A stretch of DNA of 64,000 bases from Leclercia sp. S52 (GCF_039727615.1 NZ_CP152474.1:4030001-4094000); one strand, 5' to 3'. Positions 19,752 through 29,198 are shown, counted from the stretch's first letter. The notes: generated from the letters alone by a model not told the origin. Program-made: numbers and translations.

Positions 19752-19779
19752 TGCCCGGTGCGCACCGCGTCACCGGGCA
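19752..19779. terminator. hairpin between loiP and the catabolic operon
   Basis: Stem TGCCCGGTG / CACCGGGCA between two convergent genes. There is no T tract on either side, so factor-independent termination is uncertain. Confidence 0.4.
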
Positions 19780-19790
19780 ACAACGCGTTA

Positions 19791-21431
19791 TCAGTACAGC
19801 GTCTTCTGCGGCGGCCCGGCAAACTTCAGCGCGCCAATCTTCCCCATCCGCACTTCCACCACCGACGGTCCCGGCATCGCCAGCGCTTCCGTCATCACCG
19901 CATCAAAATCTTCAGCCCGCTCAACGCTCCACGCCTGCAGACCAATCGCCTGCGCCAGCAGGGTAAAGTCCGGCGTATGCAGCTCGTTATAATACTGACG
20001 CCCGCCGAAATACTTATCCTGAATGCCGCGCATCACCCCATAGCCGCCATCGTTCATGATCAGCAGCGTCACGTTGGCTTTCTCCTGCGCCAGCGTCGCC
20101 AGTTCGCCAAGGTTCAGGCTCAGGCCGCCGTCCCCCACCAGCCCCACCACTTTACGCTGCGGGTTGGCAATCGCGGTGCCGATGGCCATTGGCAGGCCCA
20201 TGCCTATCGCCCCGGCCAGAGAGTGGATGTTCATCAGCGGGCCGTTGGCGCGGAACAGGCGGCTGCCCCACAGGCTGCCGGAAACGGTGATATCGCGCAC
20301 CAGCATGCCATCCTCCGGCAGCGCTTTCTCGATGGCGTCGTTGAGCTTTGCATAGGCGCCGCACTGCTCGCGAAGCCCCTGTTCAGCCTGCTCAACCGCC
20401 TGCTGTACCTGCGTATCCCACCGGGCATTGCCCCATTCGCGGCCCTGCGTTTTCGCCGCCAGCGCCGTTAACAGCGCAGAGCAATCGGCAATGAGGGTGT
20501 TATCCATCAGATAATTACGGCTCGCCGCCGCCGGGTCGATATCGATCTGCACGCGCGGAGAAGGCAGCTCAAGCGTCCAGGAGCGCGTTTCGTTGCTGCG
20601 CAGGCGTGAACCGGCGACCAGCGTAAAGTCACACTGGGCGATAAGCGCTTCAACGGACGGCGAGTTGTGGAACGCCCGCAGACTGGCGCGGTGGCTGTCC
20701 GGCAGCACGCCGCGCGCGTGGGTGCTGGAGATAACGGTCAGGCCCGCATCCGCCAGCTGTTTCACGGCATCAACGCATGTCAGCGCACCGCCGCCCAGCC
20801 ACAGCAGCGGCTGTTTCGCCTGCTTAAGCTGCGCCCAAAGCGCATCAACCACTCCGGCATCTACCGCTGAAACCGATGCCGGTTTCACAGGCGCCGTTAC
20901 CAGCGACAGCGGAATTTTTGCCCCCTGAATATCAATCGGGATTTCAACAGAGACCGGCCCGCACGGCGGGGTCTGCGCGTCCTGAATGGCTTTATGCAGA
21001 ATAGCCATTGCCTGGTTGGCATTGCTGATGCGGTACGCCCGCTTTGAACTGGCCTTCAGGAAGGTCAGCTGGTCGCGCGTTTCATGGATAAAGCCGGTAT
21101 CGGCATCCAGCCAGGCTTTTTCCACCTGACCGGTTAAATGCAGCAGCGGCGTATTCGCATTCATCGCCTCTACCAGCGCGCCTACCGCGTTACCTGCCCC
21201 TGCGCCGGTGCTGGTCAGCGCCACGCCGAGACCGGAAAACCGCCCGTGTGCATCGGCCATGGTGACGGACCCCGCCTCGCCGCGTGCGGGCACAAAGCGG
21301 ATGTTGCCGCGCTGCCCTACCGCATCGGCGATCGGCAGGTTGTGAATAGAGATGACGCCGTAGATGGCCTCAACCTGATACTGCTCCAGCGTTCTGGCGA
21401 TGGCGTCGCCGACGGTTATCATTTCGCTCAT
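19791..21431 (-). CDS. Thiamine diphosphate-dependent enzyme (acetolactate synthase / benzoylformate decarboxylase type)
   Basis: 546 aa with the three-domain layout of ThDP decarboxylases and lyases. The activating Glu is E52 in PARGEAGSVTMADAHGR, and the ThDP-Mg motif runs from GDGG (433-436) to N460 in MNDGGYGVMR. The FAD-binding features of biosynthetic AHAS are not obvious. It is the last gene of the 14-gene operon and follows an aldehyde dehydrogenase, a pairing known from benzoylformate decarboxylase plus benzaldehyde dehydrogenase. That suggests decarboxylation of a 2-oxoacid to an aldehyde, but the substrate is not known. RBS AAGGGTGAGC precedes ATG 21431. Confidence 0.8.
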   Translation of the reverse strand: MSEMITVGDAIARTLEQYQVEAIYGVISIHNLPIADAVGQRGNIRFVPARGEAGSVTMADAHGRFSGLGVALTSTGAGAGNAVGALVEAMNANTPLLHLTGQVEKAWLDADTGFIHETRDQLTFLKASSKRAYRISNANQAMAILHKAIQDAQTPPCGPVSVEIPIDIQGAKIPLSLVTAPVKPASVSAVDAGVVDALWAQLKQAKQPLLWLGGGALTCVDAVKQLADAGLTVISSTHARGVLPDSHRASLRAFHNSPSVEALIAQCDFTLVAGSRLRSNETRSWTLELPSPRVQIDIDPAAASRNYLMDNTLIADCSALLTALAAKTQGREWGNARWDTQVQQAVEQAEQGLREQCGAYAKLNDAIEKALPEDGMLVRDITVSGSLWGSRLFRANGPLMNIHSLAGAIGMGLPMAIGTAIANPQRKVVGLVGDGGLSLNLGELATLAQEKANVTLLIMNDGGYGVMRGIQDKYFGGRQYYNELHTPDFTLLAQAIGLQAWSVERAEDFDAVMTEALAMPGPSVVEVRMGKIGALKFAGPPQKTLY

Positions 21432-21444
21432 TGCTCACCCTTTC

Positions 21445-22921
21445 TCAGTCGCACCAGTGGTTGACGCTGTTACCCGTCGCCAGATAAATGCTCTTTTGCT
21501 GCATCCAGGCCTTCAGCCCCTGAATGCCCTTTTCGCGGCCCAGACCGCTCTCTTTAAAGCCCCCGAACGGGGTCGAAATGGCAAAGACCTTGTAAGTGTT
21601 GATCCACACCGTACCCGCCTCCAGCTGCTCGCTCAGACGCAGGGCGCGCCCGGTATCGCGCGTCCAGATCCCCGCCGCCAGGCCGTAAACCGAGTCGTTC
21701 GCCTCGCGGATAAGCTCAGCTTCATCGCGAAACGGCATCGCCACCAGCACCGGGCCGAAGATCTCCTCCTGACAGGCGCGGTCGCTGTTGCTCAGCCCTT
21801 CGATAATGGTTGGCTGGAAGAAGCTGCCGTTTGCCAGCGTGGGATCGGCCGGGATCTCCCCGCCGCACAGCACGCGACCGCCTTCACGCTTCGCCAGCTC
21901 GACATACTCCATCACGCTCTGGCGGTGCTTCTCGTTAATCAGCGGCCCTACGTGCGTGCCGTCGGTAAACGGATGGCCGACGCGCAGACCCCGGGTTAAC
22001 TCCAGCAGCCGTGCCATCAGCGGGGCGTAAATGCTCTGGTGGATAAACAGCCGTGAACCGGCGATGCACGCCTGCCCTGCCGAGCTGAAAATGCCGTAGC
22101 AGATCCCGCGCGCGGCCTGCTCAACGTCCGCGTCTTCCAGCACGATGGTCGGGGATTTACCCCCCCAGCTCCAGCGACGCCGGGATCAGTTTTTCCGCCG
22201 CCACGTGCGCCAGATGACGTCCCGTGGTGGTGCCGCCGGTAAAGGAAATTTTGCGCACCTTAGGGTGACGCGCCAGCGCATCGCCAATCACCGAGCCTTT
22301 GCCCGGCAGTACGCTCAGCAGCCCGGCGGGCAGCCCGGCCTGTTCAAAAATCCGCGCCAGCTCCAGCGCCATCAGCGGCGTAGCCTCGGCAGGTTTGAGG
22401 ATCACCGCGTTACCCGCCGCGATGGCCGGGGCGACTTTCTGCATCTCGCTGGCAATCGGCGAGTTCCACGGCGTGATGGCCGCCACCACGCCGAGCGGCT
22501 CATAGCGGCTCAGCGTCAGCAAATCTTGCTGGCGCGGGGTCGGAAGTTCCCCTTCCAGCAGCTCGCAGGCGGCAGCGAAGTAGCGCGCCGTTCCCGCCGC
22601 GCTCATCACCAGCCCACGCGCCTCCGCCAGCGGCTTGCCGTTATCGCGGCTCTGCATTTGCGCCAGCTCGTCCACGCGGGATTCAATCAGATCCGCGACC
22701 TTGTGCAGGATCCTGGCTCTCATATGCGGCAGGCTGTTGCGCCAGTCTGGATTGCGCCAGGCGCGCTCTCCGGCCTCAATGGCTTCCTGCAAATCGTCCA
22801 GGCTTGCTGCGTTCAGCGTCGCGTTGATCGACCCGTCTGCCGGGAAGTGGCTCTGCATCGGATTGCCACCGCCGTGTCGCCACTGGCCGCCAATAAAAAT
22901 CTTCAGATCGTCCATCGTCAC
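21445..22921 (-). pseudogene. NAD(P)-dependent aldehyde dehydrogenase, frameshifted as read at a C7 run
   Basis: The N-terminal part (22157-22921) ends ...ASLELGG then stop; the C-terminal part (21445-22143 and the bases before it) continues KSPTIVLED... in another frame. Removing one base from the seven C at 22160-22166 restores ELGGKSPTIV and an intact 491-aa enzyme. In that form the general-base Glu is in LELGG and the nucleophile Cys in SSAGQACIAGSRL. It oxidises an aldehyde to an acid, perhaps the product of the neighbouring ThDP enzyme. I favour a sequencing error; a true pseudogene is the alternative. Confidence 0.8.
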
Positions 22922-22924
22922 TCC

Positions 22925-23695
22925 TCAGCTCAGGGCCAGCTCGCGACAGGCGCGGACCGCGCTCAGTGCCGCCAGGGTGGAGGTTTTCGGGTTGCTGGCC
23001 AGCGGCAGCCCGCTCAGCTCCAGATGGAACTCGCCAAACACGCCTTCGACGTGCAGCGTGTGGGTGTTGCGTTTTGTTCCCGGGTCGACCATCAGCTGCA
23101 CGCGCGTGTCGTCCATCCCTACGCCGCCAAGTGCCACCGTCGCCGCCACGTTGGCGTTCGCCGGGAACAGGCGCGCCGCCTCACGGGCGCTGCCCTCAAA
23201 GAAGACCTGTGCAACGGACACCGAATTAAGATCGATAAGCTGCTCGGCGTAGCTGCCGCGCCAGCTGGCCGGGCTTTTACGCGACTGATAGGTCACGCGC
23301 TCCAGCCCGCCCTCTTTCGCCGCCGCCAGCCCGTCGATGCCGGCTACCGCCCCGGAGAGCAGCGTCAGCTTGCCGCCCGCGCTGAGCAGGCGCTGCTCCA
23401 GTTCACTGTCCGCCAGCGCGCCGGTGGAGATGACCGCCAGATGCCAGCCGCGACGCAGAATCTCTTCGCCGTACTGCGCCACCGCCTGCTGGCTGGCGCA
23501 CTCCAGCACCAGATCGGGCGTGTCGGCGCACGCCATCGGGGAGGTCAGCGCCACCACCGCATCGCCAAACTGCGCGCGAATGGCCGCGTGGTGAGATTCA
23601 CGCGCGACGATCCAGCCGATAGCCACACCGGCAGGCAGACGCTCAATCACCGCCTGCGCCATGGCACCAAAACCGATTAACATGATTTTTTTCAT
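22925..23695 (-). CDS. L-aspartate dehydrogenase-like protein (NadX family)
   Basis: 256 aa. N-terminal Rossmann motif GFGAMAQAV (8-16) and a C-terminal domain with FPANANVAATVALGGVG, the conserved core of aspartate dehydrogenases. The family oxidatively deaminates L-aspartate or reduces an imine. NAD synthesis genes are not nearby; instead it sits in an aromatic-type catabolic operon, four bases from the aldehyde dehydrogenase gene, so its substrate may be a different amino acid or imine. Function in this pathway is inference. Confidence 0.75.
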   Translation of the reverse strand: MKKIMLIGFGAMAQAVIERLPAGVAIGWIVARESHHAAIRAQFGDAVVALTSPMACADTPDLVLECASQQAVAQYGEEILRRGWHLAVISTGALADSELEQRLLSAGGKLTLLSGAVAGIDGLAAAKEGGLERVTYQSRKSPASWRGSYAEQLIDLNSVSVAQVFFEGSAREAARLFPANANVAATVALGGVGMDDTRVQLMVDPGTKRNTHTLHVEGVFGEFHLELSGLPLASNPKTSTLAALSAVRACRELALS

Positions 23696-23704
23696 GATGC
23701 GTCC

Positions 23705-24499
23705 TTACAGATGGCGGCAGAAACCGCCGGAAACGTCCAGCGCGGCCCCGGTGGTAAACGAGGCCAGCGGCGAGGCGAGGAACAGCAGCGCCTGCGCGGG
23801 CTCCTGCGGTTTGCCGAGGCGCGCCATCGGAATGCCGCGTTTGCGCGCGATATCCGCCGTCCACTCTGGCCAGCTCTGGCTTTTGTCCGCCCGGTTCTCA
23901 AAGCGGCGCTGCCACTGGCCCGATTCCACCATGCCGAGCAGGATGGAATTGACGCGAATGCCTTTACCCACCAGCTCTTTCGAGAGCGTCAGCGTCATGT
24001 TCAGCAGCGCCGCGCGGGCGGCGGAGGTGGCAATCATGTGCTCCTCCGGCTGCAGCGCCAGCAGGGAGTTGACGCAGGTGATGGAGGCGATATCTGACTG
24101 CTCCAGCAAAGGCTGAAACGCCTGCACCGGGTTGATCACCCCAAACAGTTTGAGTTCGGCTTCGTGCAGCCATGCCTCGCGCGGGGTGTCGTGGAAGTGC
24201 GCCACGTAACCCTGCCCGGCGTTGTTGATCAGCATATCCGCCGCGCCAAAGCGGTCGTTCACGGCACGGGCAAACGCCAGCACCTCGTCGGCTTTCAGCA
24301 CATCGCAGCGGTAAGCGAAAATCTCCCCGTCCGGGTAGTCGTTTTGCAGCGCGGCGTGGGCGCTGGCGAGACGGTCCGGATCGCGGCCACAGAAGGCCAC
24401 CTTTGCCCCCTCGCCCAGCAGCAGCCGCAGCGTTTCAAAGCCAATACCAGAAGAACCGCCGGTGACGACCGCTACGCGTCCATCAATTTGTGCATTCAT
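23705..24499 (-). CDS. SDR-family protein with altered catalytic Tyr/Lys
   Basis: 264 aa from ATG 24499 (MNAQIDGRVAVVTGG). The nucleotide motif TGGSSGIG (13-20) and NNAG (92-95) are normal and the catalytic Ser is kept (S145). The YxxxK motif, however, reads T158-S-A-A-R162, so both Tyr and Lys are replaced. The C-terminal ALDVSGGF is typical of SDRs. The start overlaps the end of the upstream hydrolase gene by 17 bases. The frame is open far upstream to 25078 but that is a shadow of the hydrolase. Confidence 0.82.
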   Translation of the reverse strand: MNAQIDGRVAVVTGGSSGIGFETLRLLLGEGAKVAFCGRDPDRLASAHAALQNDYPDGEIFAYRCDVLKADEVLAFARAVNDRFGAADMLINNAGQGYVAHFHDTPREAWLHEAELKLFGVINPVQAFQPLLEQSDIASITCVNSLLALQPEEHMIATSAARAALLNMTLTLSKELVGKGIRVNSILLGMVESGQWQRRFENRADKSQSWPEWTADIARKRGIPMARLGKPQEPAQALLFLASPLASFTTGAALDVSGGFCRHL

Positions 24500-25253
24500 C
24501 GCGCACCTCTTCGTTAATGCGTAAAAGCTGTTGGTTAAAAAACGCGTCGTTATCGAGATAGCTGGCGTGTCCGGCCTGCGGAATAGCGATAAACGGCATG
24601 CCGTAGCGCAGCGCCAGCCCCTGTACCAGCTCCGGCTGGGTGATCGCATCCTGCTCGCCGCACCAGACTTCAAAGTTGCCCGCGTAGCGTTCAAGCCAGG
24701 CATGAATATCGTCGTGCGCCAGCATCCACGCGGCGGCAAGGTAGCCTTCCGGGCGAAGCTTGCGCATTCCCGCCGCGACGACGGCGATATCCTCCGCACG
24801 TGCGCCGGGGCGCAACAGTTTCGCGGCGCGGGTCTGGGCGAGGATTTCCCCGCCCAGCGCCATCTGCTGCTCGCGGTTGCGCCAGACCTGCTCGCGCTGC
24901 GCCGGTGCGGCCTGGCCGTAGCCTTGCGCGGCATCCGCCAGCACCAGGTGCAGGACGCGATCCGGGAACTTCGCGGCAAACGCGCTGGCAACCAGCGCCC
25001 CCAGCGAATGGCCGACCAGCACAGCCTGCCAGATGCCCGCGCGATCGAGCATCGCCGCCAGCGCGTCGGCGTAATCACCGGCGTTTGCCCGCTCTACCGC
25101 CAGCATCGGGCTTTCGCCATAGCCGGGCATGTCCCACGCCAGCACGCGAAAGCCGTCCAGCGACATCTGCTTATGCCAGGAGGCCGCGCCGGAGCTGATA
25201 CCGTGCAGCAGCATCAGCGGAATACCGCTGCCCTGTTCCCGAAACTCCGTCAT
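24483..25253 (-). CDS. Alpha/beta hydrolase (candidate meta-cleavage product hydrolase)
   Basis: 256 aa with a full catalytic triad: Ser83 in GHSLG, Asp202 in CGEQDAIT and His229 in QAGHASYLD; the oxyanion loop is LLHGISSG (15-22). This is the layout of C-C hydrolases such as BphD and MhpC that split ring-cleavage products, and the operon also encodes an extradiol dioxygenase. A carboxylesterase or lactonase role cannot be excluded from sequence. Confidence 0.78.
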   Translation of the reverse strand: MTEFREQGSGIPLMLLHGISSGAASWHKQMSLDGFRVLAWDMPGYGESPMLAVERANAGDYADALAAMLDRAGIWQAVLVGHSLGALVASAFAAKFPDRVLHLVLADAAQGYGQAAPAQREQVWRNREQQMALGGEILAQTRAAKLLRPGARAEDIAVVAAGMRKLRPEGYLAAAWMLAHDDIHAWLERYAGNFEVWCGEQDAITQPELVQGLALRYGMPFIAIPQAGHASYLDNDAFFNQQLLRINEEVRDECTN

Positions 25254-25262
25254 GAAGCCCCC

Positions 25263-25793
25263 TTAGTTCCGCTTCACTTTGGAAAGCGGATGATCGGATG
25301 GGTAGGTTGGGATCTCCGGCTTGTTGGTACCCAGCATGACGCACATCAGCGCCTCTTCTTCGCCGTGGTTGAACAGCCCGCGGTAGATCCCCGCCGGAAC
25401 GGAAATCAGATCGCGCTCGCGCAGCACGGTTTCGGTGTAGTTATCGCCGTCCTGAATCATCAGCGTGATCTGCCCTTTGAGCATGAAGAACACCTCTTCC
25501 ACATCATCGTGCAGATGCAGTGGCCCTTCACACTTCGACGGCAGCACCATGGTGGAGAAGGTAAAATGGTCCGCCTGTACGGTGTTGGTGTCGTTCGCCA
25601 CGCCCGTGGCGCCGGTGCCGATGTAGCGCATCTGGGCGCGGCGATATTTCGGGTCAAAATCGGCCTGGAACTTCAGCGCATTCCAGTCGTATTTACGGCC
25701 TTCGAAGCGCGCAATGCGCGACTCGACCCACTCTTCCATGGTCAGATGGTCAGGTTTAACGCCTGGTTTTGCAGTTACGGTTGAATCAGTCAT
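25263..25793 (-). CDS. Cupin-domain protein
   Basis: 176 aa. A single cupin barrel with the metal motif HLHDDVEEVFFMLKG (His-x-His and Glu in motif 1, about 100-114) and motif 2 with GIYRGLFNHGEEEAL (His about 147). Such single-domain cupins act as dioxygenases, isomerases or hydrolases on small organic molecules. It lies ten bases from the MFS gene upstream and the hydrolase downstream. The reaction is unknown. Confidence 0.75.
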   Translation of the reverse strand: MTDSTVTAKPGVKPDHLTMEEWVESRIARFEGRKYDWNALKFQADFDPKYRRAQMRYIGTGATGVANDTNTVQADHFTFSTMVLPSKCEGPLHLHDDVEEVFFMLKGQITLMIQDGDNYTETVLRERDLISVPAGIYRGLFNHGEEEALMCVMLGTNKPEIPTYPSDHPLSKVKRN

Positions 25794-25803
25794 AACACTC
25801 TCC

Positions 25804-27060
25804 TCAGTAACGTCTCAGCAGCGGCAGTAACAGGACGCAGCCCACCGCCGCCATCACCGCCAGAAAAATCATTCCGGAATCCATGCTGTGGGTGTAGGCG
25901 ATTAGCGCGCCCATCACCGCCGGCGACAGCGCGCCCGCAAAGTTTCCCAGCCCGTTGAAAATGCCGCCCGCCGTGGCGCTCACCCGTGGATGGGTGGCTT
26001 TTGCCAGCAGGGCGAAAATGTTGGGTGCACCGGTGCCCCACATAAAGGTGCTGAAGCTCATCGCCGCGATAACGGTCAACGGAGTATCAAGATGCATCAC
26101 CACCGCCAGCCCTGCCGCTGCCCCCGCCATTGAGATAAAGCAGGCCGCCGCACGCTTATCGACCCGATCCGAGAGCCAGGCGCCGATCACCTCACCCGCC
26201 AGCATGGCGATAAACGGCATCGACGACAGCCAGCCCGCGTGCTCCAGATGAATACCTTTGCCCTTAATCAGGTAGCCCGGCAGCCAGCCGTTGATACCCC
26301 ACAGATAGGTCAGGAAGGCGATGTTAAAGATGCAGATGATCCAGAAGTGCGGGCTGATAAACAGCTCGCGCCGGGCCGCACGACGTTCATCCTGCGAGGC
26401 CTGTGATGTTGTCGGTTTCGCCTCCAGCCGGATGCCGCGCAGGCCGATACGCACAAACAGCAGCACCGGCACGGTAAGCATCGCCATCACGAAGAAGGTG
26501 CTCTGCCAGCCGAAGGTGTTCAGCAGCCAGATGGAGAGCGGGAAACCCAACGCCGCGCCAACGGGCGTGCCCAGCAGCCACAGCATGGTGGCGCGCGCCT
26601 GCAGATGCTGCGGAAAGTTGTGGCGCACGATGGCGAAGGCCAGCGGGAACAGCGGCCCCTCCGCCACGCCGAGCAGGATGCGCAGGACAATCATCAGCGT
26701 GTAGTTATGGGTAAAGCCCATCGCCACCATCAGCACGCACCACACCACCATCATCCCGGTGAGCAGGCGCAGCGGCGCAATTTTGTCCCCCAGCCCGCTG
26801 AGAAAGACTGACGAAAAGCCGTAGCTCAGCAGGAAAGCGCTCATCAGAATGCCGAGGCGCGTGGTGTCAAAATCTATGCCCATCGCCTGCTGGAAATGGC
26901 CGTCAGAAAACAGCGCCGCAATGCTGATTTTGTCGAAAAACGCCAGCAGCACGCAGGCCAAAAGCGACAGCGGAATGGCCCAGCGCACCGCTTTTTCAGG
27001 CGTGCGGGTGCCCTCACCGCTGGCCTCAACGGGCGCGGTGTTGGTCTCTAATGTGGTCAT
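25804..27060 (-). CDS. MFS transporter, anion:cation symporter type
   Basis: 418 aa with 12 predicted membrane helices. The region after helix 2 carries DKIAPLRLL and the helix 4 segment RILLGVAEGPLFPLAF, which is nearly the same as in the divergent transporter at 32901 and typical of ACS-family carriers of organic acids such as aromatic carboxylates. Located inside the catabolic operon, it probably imports the substrate or an intermediate. Confidence 0.82.
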   Translation of the reverse strand: MTTLETNTAPVEASGEGTRTPEKAVRWAIPLSLLACVLLAFFDKISIAALFSDGHFQQAMGIDFDTTRLGILMSAFLLSYGFSSVFLSGLGDKIAPLRLLTGMMVVWCVLMVAMGFTHNYTLMIVLRILLGVAEGPLFPLAFAIVRHNFPQHLQARATMLWLLGTPVGAALGFPLSIWLLNTFGWQSTFFVMAMLTVPVLLFVRIGLRGIRLEAKPTTSQASQDERRAARRELFISPHFWIICIFNIAFLTYLWGINGWLPGYLIKGKGIHLEHAGWLSSMPFIAMLAGEVIGAWLSDRVDKRAAACFISMAGAAAGLAVVMHLDTPLTVIAAMSFSTFMWGTGAPNIFALLAKATHPRVSATAGGIFNGLGNFAGALSPAVMGALIAYTHSMDSGMIFLAVMAAVGCVLLLPLLRRY

Positions 27061-27086
27061 GTCTCCCCCCTACGGGTGCGGTTTTT

Positions 27087-28274
27087 TTATCGCAATGACA
27101 TCAGTGAAAAGGCCGGATCGGCGAGCGGCACGTCCGATAAATCCCGCCCGGCCGCCATCCAGCGCTTCGCCAGCTTGACGGTACGCGCATCGTTGAACGC
27201 CACCAGCTGCGTCAGCCGCCCGTTCGCGTCCAGCGAGAAGAACAGCCTGTCCTCACGCACTATCGTGCTGCTCCCCGGCTGCGGAATGCCGAGGATCTGA
27301 ATATTGTGCTGGTATTGATCCGACCACAGCCACGGTGCGTCGTCGTAGCCTGGCGCATTGGGGTTGAGCATCGCCTTCGCCGTCGCCACCGCCTGGTTCT
27401 GGGCAAACGCCCATGACTGGATGCACAAACCGTGGTGATGATGCTGTGCGACGTCGCCCGCGGCGAAGATAAACGGATCCGAGGTACGGCCCTGGGCATC
27501 CACAACGATCCCGCGCCCGGTTTTCAGCCCGGCGTCGCGCGCCAGCTCGAGATTGAGATCGACGCCGATCCCCACCACCACCGCATCAAAGGTTTCCCGT
27601 TTACCGTCGCAGTGGATGACCGGCAGGCCGTTGCTATCTTCGAGCTCCAGCGCGCCGCAGCCGGTGCGGATATCCACGCCCTGCTCGCGATGGATCTTTT
27701 CTAACTGCTGAGACACCTCACCGCTCACCGAACGCATACACAGCGCAGGCTGCTGCTCGAACAGCGTGACCGCCACGCCGCTTTTACGCGCGGAAGCGGC
27801 AATCTCCAGGCCGATCCAGCCGCCGCCAATAATCGCCAGGTTTTGACTTTCCGTCAGGCGACGCTTCAGGCGCTGCGCGTCCTGCCAGTGACGCAGGGTA
27901 AAGACCTGAGGATGCTTCGCCCACGCCTCGCCCGGCAGGCGCGCCCGCCCACCGGTGGCAAGCAAAAGCATGTTGTAACTAAGATGCTCACCGTTGCTCA
28001 AAACGATCGTTTTCGCCTCGCGATCGATCTGTTCAGCACGCAGCGGACGGTACCAGCTGAGGTTCAACGTCTGCTGCGCCTCTTCGGTAAACAGGCGCGG
28101 GAGGGTTGCGTCCGGCTCCAGCAGAGACGCTTTTGACAGCGGCGGGCGCTCGTAGAAATCCCATTCCTCTTCCGCCACCACGCAAATCTCGCCGTCAAAG
28201 CCCTGGTCGCGCAGGGTCTTCGACGCCCAGCCGCCCGCCTGACCGCCGCCGATAATGACAATGCGCGAGGTCAT
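27087..28274 (-). CDS. FAD/NAD-dependent ferredoxin reductase of a Rieske oxygenase system
   Basis: 395 aa from ATG 28274, which is preceded by GGAGG. It has two dinucleotide folds: IIGGGQAGGWAS for FAD near the N-terminus and IIGGGWIGLEIA for NAD near residue 150, plus FAAGDVA, the C-terminal FAD contact. It matches the BphA4/HcaD type that passes electrons from NADH to a Rieske ferredoxin. As read its frame is continuous with the upstream dioxygenase; removing one base from the T6 run at 28287-28292 gives a normal ATGA overlap instead. Confidence 0.85.
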   Translation of the reverse strand: MTSRIVIIGGGQAGGWASKTLRDQGFDGEICVVAEEEWDFYERPPLSKASLLEPDATLPRLFTEEAQQTLNLSWYRPLRAEQIDREAKTIVLSNGEHLSYNMLLLATGGRARLPGEAWAKHPQVFTLRHWQDAQRLKRRLTESQNLAIIGGGWIGLEIAASARKSGVAVTLFEQQPALCMRSVSGEVSQQLEKIHREQGVDIRTGCGALELEDSNGLPVIHCDGKRETFDAVVVGIGVDLNLELARDAGLKTGRGIVVDAQGRTSDPFIFAAGDVAQHHHHGLCIQSWAFAQNQAVATAKAMLNPNAPGYDDAPWLWSDQYQHNIQILGIPQPGSSTIVREDRLFFSLDANGRLTQLVAFNDARTVKLAKRWMAAGRDLSDVPLADPAFSLMSLR

Positions 28275-29198
28275 ACCGCCTCCGGCTTTTTTCTGCTGAC
28301 GGCGCGTGTCGTGGTCAATCCCGCCTTCCACCGCCCATTCGGTAAAGGAGATAAGGGAGTGCTCCAGCTCGCGCGGCTGCCAGTTTTCGGTCAGGTAATC
28401 GTCATTGGTGTAATACTCAAACGCGCCGCCGGTCGGACTGTTGACGTACCAGAAGTAGGCCGACGACACCGGATGGCGGCCCGGCCCAATAAAGGTGCTC
28501 CAGTCGTTTTTGTTCATCGCAATCCCGCCGCCGATCACTTCATGAATATCGCGCACGGTAAAGGCCACGTGGTTCAGGCCGCGCTTGCGGTTCGGCAGCT
28601 GCAGCAGGAACAGGTTGTGATGGCCGCCGCGCACGCCGCAGCGCAGAAACACGGCGCGGTTGATGTAGCGATCCGAGACCTGGAAGCCAAGCACTTCGCG
28701 ATAGAATTTTTCCACTGCCGCCAGCTCCTCCACGAAGAACACCACGTGCCCGACGTTAATCGGCTGGGCACGGTCATAAACCGGGCTCGGGGTGTCGATA
28801 CGGCGGGCATCGCCCCACTGGTTGATCGGCTCGACGTACAGCTCTACGTCAGTCTGCTGGCTGACCTGCACGCGCAGCGTCATGCCGTTCGGGTCGAGAC
28901 ACTCCAGCGCGCCGCCCACCTCGCGAAAACCGGGCTGCTGCGCAAGCTTCGGGCGCAGCGCATCCAGATCGCCCTGCGTGGCCACCGCCCAGGTCATGCG
29001 GCGCAGGGTGTTGCCCGCTTCAAAGGCCGGCGGCAGGTCGGGGCTGTCGATGGGGTTAAGTTCCACACGCGCGCCGCTTAAGGTGGTAAAACGCTGGCCG
29101 CTGGCATCGCCCGTCAGGCCAAAATCACGCATAAATTTGGCGCAGTGCGTCAGGTCTTCCACGCCAAATTCCAGCTTTTCAATTCCGGTTACACTCAT
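28271..29198 (-). CDS. Extradiol (catechol 2,3-type) dioxygenase
   Basis: Two-domain vicinal oxygen chelate protein, 308 aa after correcting one base at the 3' end. The 2-His-1-Glu iron site is H151 in NVGHVVFFV, H210 in LNHVAFTV and E261 in AFEYYTND. It would open a catechol ring next to the hydroxyls. ATG 29198 follows GAGG. As sequenced, the frame runs on into the ferredoxin reductase (27087-29198); with T5 instead of T6 at 28287-28292 it ends ...QQKKPEAV at TGA 28271-28273, overlapping the reductase ATG. Confidence 0.82.

Noticed and set aside
22145..23680. 511-codon plus-strand open frame opposite the ALDH and NadX-like genes
   Set aside because: Arg/Gln/His-rich translation typical of antisense to GC-rich coding DNA; the minus-strand genes have clear family motifs.
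24531..25784. 417-codon plus-strand frame opposite the hydrolase and cupin genes
   Set aside because: Spans two real genes and the gap between them; composition is antisense-like.
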